Source: Rehmannia glutinosa (Eukaryota; Streptophyta; Magnoliopsida; Lamiales; Orobanchaceae). Taken from it: 64,000 nt of DNA. Below are positions 33,525 to 43,769 of this stretch, piece by piece. Where the stretch lies: NCBI GenBank assembly GCA_016081115.2, contig JABTTQ020003420.1, positions 668,524-732,523 on the forward strand, read 5' to 3'. Both the position numbers and the translations under genes were made by a program. The notes beneath the pieces were generated by a model that was given only the letters and a program-made list of their open reading frames with translations, ran no database searches and was not told the DNA's origin. Position 1 is the first letter of the stretch. The number at the start of each line of letters is the position of its first letter.

Positions 33525-34069
33525 ATATAACAACAATATTGTTAATGTAAAATAATATGATAATTAGCATTCCATTCTTATCCTATAGTAATTTTTAAAC
33601 TCTCACTTGATATTATGATGATATTATCTTTAGAAGGATGATGATGATACTAAGTTGTAATAGTAAATTAAAAAAAATAAGAATTATGATATCATGCTTA
33701 AACATTGAATTTTACTTTCAATACAAAGTTAGTTTGAGTTCAAGCACAAAGGGAAAACCTACCACGGTATTTTTCATTGAAATGAGTTTAAGTTTATTTT
33801 GATCTCAATTACCTCAAGCTGAATATTTTCAAATTTACATGCATTTTTATTGCATTCAATTGCAAACTATATAACTTATTTAAATTAAATTAAACTTAAG
33901 TAAAAAACTAAATAGAATGAGAAAATGGACTTTGGACTCATTTTTCTTCTTACCCAATTCTCAAATGTGGTCAATCGAATGTGTGATGAGTTGGATTTTG
34001 AGTGCATTAGCTGGATTTGGATGTAGCAACTTGGGCCAGCTAATGGTGTTTTGGCACTTATTATAGTTT

Positions 34070-34352
34070 GAGATAATTACAAAAACACCCATGAGGTTTG
34101 GGTTAATTACAAAAAAAACATATATGTTTCAAAATTACAAAAAGTCCCTTCAAGTTTCGTTTGTCTTAAATTTGAGAGGGGTAACTGTTATGTTTTTATA
34201 AATGTCAGGGGTTTTCTTGAAATATTTTTGAAAATCAAAGGGAAAAAATAAGACGTAATCAAACTTCAAGGGGTTTTTTGTAATTTTCAAATAACTCTGT
34301 TTTTTTTATAATTCGCCCAAACCTCAGGGGTGATTTTGTAATTGTCCCTTAT
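34070..34352. mobile_element. TAATTACAAAA-family MITE, copy 4
   Basis: Left GAGATAATTACAAAAACACC with CATGAGGTTTGGG, right CAAACCTCAGGGG and TTTTGTAATTGTCCC: clear inverted ends of about 40 bases. Internal TTTCAAAATTACAAAAAGTC also matches the copy at 63860. Confidence 0.72.
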
Positions 34353-35271
34353 ACTTTTCAAAAAGTATTTTCATTTTTGTTCCTTACAAAATTCTTGCAA
34401 TTTTATATTTATTTGATTATAGTAGTTACTCTAAGTTAGATGTGGAAATTGATTAAAATAGAATGATGATTTTGAAGTGTATTAAGATATGATAAATTGA
34501 TTAGTTATTGATTTATATAGAGGTTTAATTCAATCACTAGATGAAATGAATTATAAGGTCAATTAACACCACGATTGATTTTTTTGGAAACGCATCTTTT
34601 GGGTTTTAGTTATTTTTGTAACCCTCAATAAAGAACTTATTTGATAGACATTATTCAGATTATGAAGTAACCTATTTTGTGAAGATGTTTGGTGATTTAG
34701 AATGGCATCGCAGAGATGTTTGAGTTTGGGTATACCAAGGAAGACAAAGTTATGGTTCATCAAATTGGGTGATTGTAGGTACTAAGCTACCGCCGAGGAA
34801 CAGGAACAAAACCAGGATGTAATCATTTGCTTGTGAATTAGATCATATTTGATGATATTGAATTTTGAATTTGAGTTTTATTTATGATAGTTCCATGATA
34901 TAGATGGAATTATTGAATTCTTATAGATAAAGTTACAATCATGATTGAATTGATGCATTTGATTATTGGGTATACTTGGAATTACTTACCCTTGAATCGG
35001 AGGTTAATGGATCTAGTAGGAACTCGGAAGTCACTAGTGGTAAGATGGCAACTTTTAGACGGAGGTTAGAATCTAGGCAATTATCTTTTGGAACTTTAGC
35101 TTTAAAATTGTTCATACGTTAGATACCTAGGTATGAATACCTTATACCATTAGCCCTTATGACAATTAGACGTAAAGCTTGAAAAGAAGAAAATAGCGAC
35201 TTGTGACTTTAAGCTTGAAAGTGTTAGATCTACAATTTTCCTATGATGAAGGAATTTGGGGACCAAATTCT

Positions 35272-35287
35272 TTTAAGAAGGAGAGTA
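35272..35287 (+). other. Polypurine tract of a Ty3/gypsy element
   Basis: AAGAAGGAGAG lies a few bases before TGTAATACCCG, preceded by GGGGACCAAATTC. This is the usual context at the 3' end of plant gypsy (Tekay/Del-type) elements and marks the next block as a 3' LTR. About 34360-35271 may be the decayed internal 3' part; no domain is readable there. Confidence 0.65.
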
Positions 35288-38276
35288 TGTAATACCCGTA
35301 TTAGGATTACGATTTGAGGAATCAAAATAACAAATATTTGATGTGTTTTTTTTTTTTTTTTTTTTTCTCTTTACTACCAGTGTACTCGTATTTGATTTTA
35401 ATTATTTTAGGGCCTGAGTGATTGATTTTGGAATTTAAGTAATAAATACGTACCACATTGAGATTAGTTGATTACGTTCAGCTTGATCAATTTTAAGAGA
35501 TTTTAGGATGAGACTTGAGTAAGGAATCATTATAGTTAGCTAAGTACTTAAGGTGATAGTTATTTGAGTTAAGTCACATATTTATAAACTTCATATTTGA
35601 GCTATAATAAGTCACTTAATTAGTCACTAACAGTGTTGTGCTCACCTTCTTAGTTATGCTTACATATTCCACTTCTCTAAAATTTTACAAATCCAAAAAT
35701 TTCTTAGCCATTTTAATTGATATATATATATATATATATAGCTTTTCCTATTTTATAGGCCCAAATATTTAAACTTTCGCCAATTTAAGAAATCATTTTA
35801 CTTTCTTAAAGAATGAGACTCTAATTAAACATTTTATTTCTTCAAAATAAAGCCTATATGAAATCAATTTCTTTTGAAAGTTTGACCCAAATACTTTAGC
35901 CTATATTTACTAAAAATTGTTTACATGAGCCCAAGCTAGTGATTAGTTCAAACCCATCAACACTCTTCTCTTCCTTTTTCTGGTGGGCCGAAAAATGAGA
36001 AGAAAAAAATAATAATTGAATAAATGTAATAAAATTGGTAAAATTTAACCAAAAGCTGGTAATTAATTATGGAAGCCAAACCTTTTTAAATCCACTTTAG
36101 CTTACAACTTCAAGTCCACTTTCATCTATAAATAAGTGGGATAACAAAGTGGCTTGCCATATTTTTTTATCACTTAAAATTTTGAGACAATAGAACAAGT
36201 CTCTGCATTTCTATTCGGCCGAGAGTGAAGCTGTGAGGAGTGAGCTTTTTGTCCAATATTTTTCATGAATCCATCTCTATTTATATAACCTTATAGCCAC
36301 ACTACCTATCAATTGCAACAAAACAGAAAATTTCGAGAAAAACCAACCATCTTTCTTCATTTTCTCCACTACTGCCGTAAGCTTACTTAGTGAGATTGAA
36401 AGCCAAATTTGAGGAGATTTTCACATGCAAGTACATCATTAACTTGCCCATCACTTGGAGAACTTGGGAGTGTAAGTTGATCATCTTAGTTTTTTAAGTT
36501 TTGCGGGACATGCTAGAGAATTTATGATTTCGATTTTGGGGTGAATGGTTGAATATTGTAGGAAACAGCTTGGAGACTGGACTTGAGGATATTGAGAGTA
36601 AAAGCTGGTACTGAGATATAACTTTTGAGTTGAGGTGGGCAAAAATTTGTTCTACCTATTTTCAAATGGGTTTCTTAAAATTATTGTTAAATCGTGAAAT
36701 TGATTGAGCTAGTATGCATTTATATGTGTGATTATGTGATAATTGTCGTGGTTTGACAAATTGATGGTTAGTTTTAAATTTGGAGACTAATTTATAATTA
36801 ATAAAATTATGGGGCTGTTTTTGAAAGCTTTAAAAAGGTTATTTTGTGGATCTTTGTTGATTACTTTGATTAGTAGGAGTTATTTTTCAATTTATCAAGA
36901 GTTTGGAGGTGAATTTAGTAAAAATCAAGAATTTGGGGCCAAATTGCAATTTTCAGAAAGTGTTCTACCCATTTTTGTGCATTTGAAAACTGACTTGGGT
37001 TTATTTTATATTTTTAAGGAACTTGGAGTGAATTTTGTAGGTTTTAAAAGTACATTTTGTAGTAATTTCGTAAAAATAGAAATTCTTGGGGTCAATCTAT
37101 AAATTTTCGAAAAATTGTTGTACTGTTCTAAAATAATTTTGAAACTGCTGCGGGCTGTCCGTATTTCATAATGTTCGAGTAGTAACTATGAATCCCATTT
37201 CCTATTTCTCGTTTGGCGTATGTGGTTTGGACAATCAATCGAGCAGGTCGCCTGTTGATGTTTGCTCGACTACACATGTGCCTATTCCCATTTTTCTGGT
37301 CGGACCGGAGACGGCGGCGGAACTTGGGTCGTAGTATTGGTATATTCCGAATATGACGAACTATGGGTATAAATCCACAACTAAAGAGTCGTCGAACCAC
37401 TTGGAGGAATAAGGAGCCTGGGAGGAAACACAGTGAGTTGGAGAACGCAATAGGGTTCGGTGTTTGATCAACATCAACCCTGCGTTTATTTTGTGTATCC
37501 GTTGGATTTTAAAATGGGGCATAGAACCTTGTCCATTTAAAAATCGTCTTCAATTATCAAACTATTTTTTTGATTTGAACTAGTGTTATATCTGCATGAC
37601 CGTGAAAATCATAAAAATTGTTTACTTTTAACTATTCTACAAGTTTGTGTGTAAATTAGTGTCTCGATTATTTCATATCTATTTTATACGCATGAAAACC
37701 TTTTAAATTAGTGTCCGATTATTTCGTATCTATTTTATACGCATGAAACCTTTTGCACACCAAGTGTTCTTCTCGATATTTTATTAAAAAAAAATAATAA
37801 TAAACTGTTTTTCATTTTTGTAACTATAATGCATTCTCATCCCCTACCCACTAGGCTCGTTTAGCTCACCCCACGTTTTTCTAAAATTTTCAGAGATTGA
37901 TGAGCCTAACACCGCCCACCTACGCAAGAATAATAGGACATTGAGACTATTCTTTGGATGAACTAGTTTTTCTTATTATTTCATTTAAATATTTTGCTTT
38001 GGGAATTATTGTAATCTTATTGTATGTAATTTTTTTGTTTATATTATTTTGTAAGTAGACTTCCGCTGTATTCTATGAAATAAACCTAGTTTACGTATCT
38101 CGGGTTTTGTGGACTTTTCGATAGACTTAGATTTTGTCAAGTTATATATTCCAGTTATTATACTTTTGGATCATTACTCTTGTGGAGCCTAAGTTGAAAA
38201 AAAAAAAAAATCCAGAGCTATATCTCATAATTGGGATTTTGTGATTAGTTTGGTCTCTTTAATTTGGGGCGTTACA
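35288..38276 (+). repeat. Ty3/gypsy (Tekay/Del-like) LTR, ~3.0 kb
   Basis: It begins TGTAATACCCG and ends GGGGCGTTACA, the typical TGTAA…TTACA termini of these LTRs, and is preceded by a polypurine tract. The length of 2,989 bases is within the range known for Tekay/Del LTRs. It contains a (TA)n tract (about 35720-35740) and a roughly 50-bp tandem duplication around TATTTTATACGCATGAAA (37651-37757). There is no PBS after it, as expected for a 3' or solo LTR. The short ORFs inside show nothing recognisable. Confidence 0.8.
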
Positions 38277-38314
38277 TAAAATTTTTGAAGGAAACTTTAG
38301 TTCTATTTATTACT

Positions 38315-38579
38315 TAGAGGTGTCAATTTTGCCCGGCCCCAATCAACCTAATATTTTACCGAGATGAGATATAATTTATAAGCTCAAAAAACTCGGATCT
38401 ATTTAACCCAACTCGTTAGGCCCAAAACACAAGATAGTCTCAATATTATAGTATATTTACATGAGTTGGGCTCTAAAAATAGTGTAGTGGGTGCTGTTCG
38501 GTCTGACCCAACTAAAATTTTGTTTTGGGATCAATGGGCAAGGTTAGGTTGAACTGACCCGATAATTTTGACAGCTCTA
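38315..38579. mobile_element. hAT-like MITE upstream of the TH1-domain gene
   Basis: Ends TAGAGGTGTCAATTTTG and ATAATTTTGACAGCTCTA are inverted. The interior has GGCCC/GACCC motifs like the element at 47926. Flanks (TTATTACT, TTTACTGC) are similar but do not give a clean 8-bp duplication. Its right end lies 188 bp before the ATG at 38768. Confidence 0.65.
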
Positions 38580-38767
38580 TTTACTGCTGTAATTTCCCAT
38601 CAAATCATATCAGAATTTATTAATATTTTTCATTTTGTTATTGTTCGTCAAATCAATTTAGCGTGCCGTGTACAGCTAGCCAACCAACCAGACTGCAGCT
38701 CACCGGTCAGCGGTTGCGCAATTCATCACCGCCGGCGATCACAGAATCTTTGCTACATATCCTACAA

Positions 38768-41700
38768 ATGTCGCGACACCAGCCGAGCCGTCGGAACCAA
38801 TTCGATTTGGCCGGAGGCCCTCGGTACGATGACATCGACGATGAAACCCTAGATGACGATAGTGCGGACGGGAGCGGCAGCTTGAAACTGCGGCCGTCTA
38901 ATAGCAATGTAACGGAGGATCTAGAGCCGTTTATGGGAGTCAAAGTTCGCCGGAAGGCCTCGCGCCATCGGGATTACGTTGGTGATTACCTCGATGTTCA
39001 ATCCAGACCTTATCTTATGAAAATTCTCGAGAAACAAGGTTTGGTTTTCTTCCTTTTTTCTTGGTCGGGAATTTGTTGGATCTTTGGGGTGATTGATAGT
39101 TGGTGGATGCTTGACCTAATTTGATTTTGTTTTCGTTTGTGGAGGTTCAGAAATTTGTGAACTTTGATTTTTCCAGTATGAAAATTTCAAGAGTAATAAA
39201 TTTCGGTTGTTTGATTAGTTGGTGAGATCATGTTAGCAAGGTTGCAATTCATTGCATTTATCAGATTGATTATTTCGATATTGTTGCCAGCTTGGATAGC
39301 GTAATACGAAATATCTCTTCATTGTGATCCTCAAATTTTTTAGATGCTAGAAGTCAAAAGATTACTGATTGCTGGAATTGACTTATCAGGAACTCAGGCG
39401 GTGGTGATAGGCTGATAATTGAGATTGGAAGTTTTGGTCTGTTTTCATTTGATATTTTATACATTGATGAAAAAGAACAGTAAGAACATCATGAAACTGT
39501 TTTAATGGCGCTTTCTTGTAACAAGCTATCCTCTGCAAGAAATATGACCACAAAACTAGAAGATGATGTTTACACATGTAAAACGCGCTCTTTTGAGCAG
39601 TCACTTGGCTGAAATGCGCTTGTTTGCTGCTAATTTTCGTACTCATGAAAGTGCATTCAGTTTGTCTTGTATGGAAATTAAATGATTTATTTTTTTTTTT
39701 CTTATTGAATTTATACTTGGATTTGGATTTGTGGTTCATTGCTGTTATTCCACTGTTTCAAAGTATGGGATGTAAACATGCTCCTACCTGCAGAATGATT
39801 GGTGGCTTTGTGAAGTTATTACTGATTTGCATACAGGACAAACAAATAGATGCATACATGTTACCTACCAAATGATAGATTCCCTAGTTATAGTTGCTGA
39901 GGAGATATTGGCCAAGAAAGAACCGCCGCCGTCGCCGTCATCATCATCATCATCATCATCAGCTGCACCTTATCCCACTATGTGGGGTCGGTGGCGTGAA
40001 ATTTATAGTGTCATTGTCTAAAATTAGTTGACACTATAAATTTACACAAAAAAACTATGTGGCAAAGTTTTACGCCGGATGCCCTTCCTGACGCAACCTT
40101 TATACGAAGGAGAAATGAGATGAAATTCCAAAACCATCATCATCATCATAGGTTTTTTCACTTGCATGGAAAATATCATGAGACGGCGATGAGTTGAGAT
40201 AGTTGCTCCAGTCATGTCCCATTACAAGATTGATATTGTAAAATCAACATGTACATAATGGAACACGACGTTGGCCAAGAAAGAACCGTGTTGTATAAAA
40301 TTATCGTGTCAAATTTGTGGCCTTATTTTTCCAGTGTATTGCTGATGTATATGTGTCCTAGGTTTTGATTTCTCTTCATGTATTGATATTTACTTACCAA
40401 AAGCGTTATTACTATTTTTCATTCCACAGGTGACAGAAAAGTTCTCTTTGTGGATAAAGTTTTAAAGATCACTGGCTCAGGGAAGATGAAACGGCGTACA
40501 CTTCTAATTACTGATTTTGCCATCTACATTGTGGACCCAGATACTGATGCACTCAAAAGAAGGATAGCCCTAGCCGCTGTTGAGAGACTTTGTTTAAGTG
40601 AACTAAGTGACAATTTCTTTGCCATTATTATTCCCACAGAATATGACTTACTCATGGCCAGTACTAGGAAGACAGAAATTGTGACCGTCTTAGTAGATGC
40701 TACAAAAAGTGCATCTGACTATGAACTTGAAGTTTCCCTATCTAACAGGTAATCTGATTATTTTGTCTTCTCGTATCCTATTTTGATGTTCTTTCGTATT
40801 ATGTGCATAGAAGAGACATTTAAAGCTTTACAACTTGGAAATACATCATATGGACAACTTTTTTGATGTATATATCATCTTAAGGCTTTAATATTTTCCT
40901 ACCTTTAAAAGACATCAGAGACTCCTCTAGAATTCGTCCTCTTGACTTTTGCTTCAACAAACAAAAGGAAACCCTCTTATGTTTTCTCTCTTGTACTTAA
41001 ATAGTTAGTTGGAAAAAGCATCAAATTTTGCAGTAATGTCCAACATAATTAAGCTTATCTGATCTTTCTGTGTGCCCAAGCATGTGCAAGACAGAATATG
41101 TCCTTTAGGGTAGAGATATCATCATCATCATCATCATCGTCATCACCAACTGCACCTTATCCACTACGCGGGGTCGGTGGTGTGAAGTTTATAGTGTCAA
41201 TTAATTGTCTGATTAGTTTTTTTTTTTTGAAACCTGTCTAAGATTAGTTAACACTACAAATTCACGCAAAAAGCAAAGTGACAAAGTTTTATGCCGGATG
41301 CCCTTCGTGATACATTCTTCATAGGAAGGATAAATGAGATGAAATTCCAAAACCATCATCATCACAATTCACAGGTTTTTCCACTTGTACGGAAAATACG
41401 ATGAGTCGACGATGAGTTGAGATAGTTGCTATAGTCATGTCCCATTACATTGTAATGGTTGATATTGTAAAATCAACATGTACATCATGAAACATGACCA
41501 CTTAGGGTAGATATATAAGAGTTAATTTTCCACTTACACAAAAATAAATGTATAGATGGATAGAACTTGTATCTGCGTTCGAGTTAGAACCTTGTCTAAT
41601 TGTGGTCGACTTCAATACCTGCAGGTTTGAATACAATGCTGCTGCAGAAGTAGTGAAGGAAGTTCAATTCGAGGAAGTAGAAGGTTAGTTTGCATTTCAC

Positions 41701-41832
41701 TTGGAATTATGGACTTTGCGTGCCCTTTGCTTTTCGATACATAGCATTTGTTTGTGATTGTAACATTTTCTTTTTAATCTTTTGCTTTACACTATGTTAG
41801 GTGGTGTCAGAACAAGAATTGTACCGAAATGA
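38768..41832 (+). CDS. Small TH1-domain (myosin-I tail homology) protein
   Basis: Exons are 38768-39038, 40430-40748, 41625-41683 and 41801-41832, joined at standard GT-AG sites with matching phases, giving 226 residues and a TGA at 41830-41832. The N-terminal 60 residues are acidic and probably disordered (DDIDDETLDDDSADGSG). From about residue 90, RKVLFVDKVLKITGSGKMKR, TLLITDFAIYIVD and LSDNFFAIIIPTEYDLL fit the TH1 domain, which in class I myosins binds acidic membrane lipids; plants have stand-alone proteins of this kind with unknown role. An in-frame upstream ATG (38663) would add 35 residues, but the later start gives the more typical beginning MSRHQPSRRNQ. Introns 1 and 2 each hold a copy of the (CAT)n-linked repeat. 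This is the only host gene here with no frame break. Confidence 0.85.
39930..40268 (+). repeat. (CAT)n-linked dispersed repeat, copy 2 (intron 1)
   Basis: A (CAT)n run (about 39938-39961) precedes CACCTTATCCCACTATGTGG and the rest of the family body (ACGCCGGATGCCC, GAAATGAGATGAAATTCC, GAGACGGCGATGAG). It lies wholly inside intron 1, about 160 bases before the acceptor. Confidence 0.8.
41118..41508 (+). repeat. (CAT)n-linked dispersed repeat, copy 3 (intron 2)
   Basis: Same family and orientation as the copy in intron 1. It carries an extra T-rich insertion (about 41214-41240) duplicating the short GTCTAAGATTAG-like segment. The end reads AAAATCAACATGTACATCAT as in the other copies. Confidence 0.8.
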
Positions 41833-42319
41833 GTTGCCCAGTTGGTTTGTCCATCTTATACGTGTGGAAGTACGTCGGGAATTGTCCGATTGTATCACCT
41901 GAGTTGGGAGTGTTCATGATATAAAGGTGTTTTCTGTTTCTTGGTTGTATCTGAGCTGAGTTTTTCCCATGCTTTTGCTGCAGTAGGAAAAATGATGCAT
42001 GTAGTATATATCATATCAAAATAGAAACGACGACGCATCAATTTATTATTTTTTTGTACCTGATTGATTATTGAATTTTCCCTTTTAGTCAGTAGTGCTA
42101 TGTTTCTTCGATTTCATTCAAATTTATGTGTTATTTTTTTTAATTACCTTTTTGTGTATATTCATACAAGTTTTTGCCTTACAGGAATTTGTTGATGACC
42201 GACTTTCTTGGATTAGCACTTAGCAGAAAACATATGTTCAATTTAAGCTGGCTTTATAGGTAATTAATTTCAGGGGAGATAATAACTCGATTAGGAAGAA
42301 AAATCCTCCTAAGAGCATT

Positions 42320-42493
42320 GTTCTAAAAATCCCCGTTAGCCTCGATTAGTCCCCCTACGCACTAGGCTCATCTTGTATGCGTAGGTTTTTCTTCCGATTA
42401 GGCTCTCGCCTAACCTCGCCTAGGTCCCGCCTATTTTTTCGCCTAGGCGCTAGGCCCCAACCGCGCCCGACTAACACCTAGCGTTTTTAGAAC
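42320..42493. mobile_element. MITE with GTTCTAAAAA ends and CGCCTAGGCGC core
   Basis: Perfect 10-base inverted ends GTTCTAAAAA and TTTTTAGAAC bound 174 bp that contain GCCTAGG palindromes. A widespread plant MITE type has similar 'CGCCTAGGCG' interiors. It lies about 0.5 kb downstream of the TH1-domain gene; no clear target duplication. Confidence 0.7.
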
Positions 42494-42517
42494 ACCGCCC
42501 AAGAGTTCTCATTTTTA

Positions 42518-42770
42518 AAGGGTAGTTTTGCAAAACTACCCTTGAGGTCTAGTCTAATTACAAATTCGTCTAGCTATCATTCAAAATTACAGATACCCAA
42601 TGTATTACAAACACCCCCTTGAGGTTTGAATTACTTATCAAATACCCTCCTCAAAAGGTGTAATTTGTAAAAATAGAAACAAACAAGGGGGTATTTGTCA
42701 TTTTGTAAGATAATAAGGTGTTTTTGTAATTTGATTGAAACTCAAGGGTAGTTTTGTAATGAACCGTTTT
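42518..42770. mobile_element. TAATTACAAAA-family MITE, copy 5
   Basis: Left AGTTTTGCAAAACTACCC with TTGAGG and TCTAATTACAAA, right ACTCAAGGGTAGTTTTGTAA, giving inverted ends of about 25 bases. Interior CACCCCCTTGAGG also matches the 23548 copy. Confidence 0.68.
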
Positions 42771-42987
42771 AATCATTTCAAGGTATTTTCGAAGTTAAAG
42801 GGTTATGTTATTTATATACAAATTTCATTTCATTGCGTATAAGCTTTGGGGTGATCGATAAAAGAAACAACCTTGAACAATACTCGATTGAACCGACCTA
42901 CATAAGCTTAATAGCTTCCAACATAATCAAGTAGAACTCAGAATCAATGAATTTCAGTAAGCACACAAACCTGACTTCTGCACTGAA

Positions 42988-43532
42988 TAGGGATGACAAT
43001 GAGCGGGCCCCCGGGTATTTGAAGACCAAACGAGGGCGCCCTAGCTAGTTTCAAGTTCTCCCAATTGAAAGTCGTACCCAAAGGGAAGATAGGAGCTGTA
43101 TCAAAATGGTCAAATGGAAACCGCTATACATTGGATGGCGGTTAGGATTTAGGGATAAGGGATAGAAAGGAACAAGAAACAAGAAAAATAAATTATTATG
43201 AACTTGCAATATATTATAAGCATATTTATAAGTTCTTTAACTTGTATTTTGTTTTGTTAATGCATATTATTCATAATTTTTTTCATTTTTAATGTATATA
43301 TGTTAGATATAACATTAGGTACTTAAATATTACATTGTTAAATATATTATATATGAAAAATATATATTAAATATATTTAAAAAAAATAAAAATATTAGGT
43401 GGGGTGGGGTGGGTACCCCGCAGGCGCGGAAGTGATACTCATGCATGTCTCGCCCGTCGCGGGTCACGGGGCAAGGCGACCCAAACACCGGGGGTCGGGA
43501 TGGAGCGTGTCAGAGCGAAATTGCCATCCCTA
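42988..43532. mobile_element. hAT-like element with GGG/CCC-rich ends
   Basis: TAGGGATGACAATGAGCGGG at the left and AAATTGCCATCCCTA at the right are inverted ends of a class of plant hAT-type repeats. The subterminal parts contain GGGCCCCCGGG and ACCGGGGGTCGGG; the middle is AT-rich and non-coding. No 8-bp duplication is visible. The right end is 237 bp from the receptor-kinase stop. Confidence 0.6.
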
Positions 43533-43769
43533 AAACTAGTTTCGGGTCTATCATAGATGGGATGGAAGGCAGAGAGGTTTTCTCAACAAATTTCTAAGCA
43601 TCAATTTCCCCAAGAAAATCAAGAATACAAAACTAAACAAATAACATTTCATATTGACCATTAACTCTATAAAACAATTGAACAAACTATAAAATTAAGA
43701 AACAAAAAAGAATAATAGTTCCAAAAAAAACACAACACTAGATTTCTAAAACTCAAGAACCAAGACTCT

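Noticed and set aside
36809..37400. ORFs of 90-97 codons
   Set aside because: They lie inside the gypsy LTR, in both strands, with no domain.
38663..38767. Upstream in-frame ATG of the TH1-domain gene as the true start
   Set aside because: It would add 35 Pro/Thr/Gln-rich residues of low-complexity type; the later ATG gives a start typical of the protein. Not excluded without transcript data.
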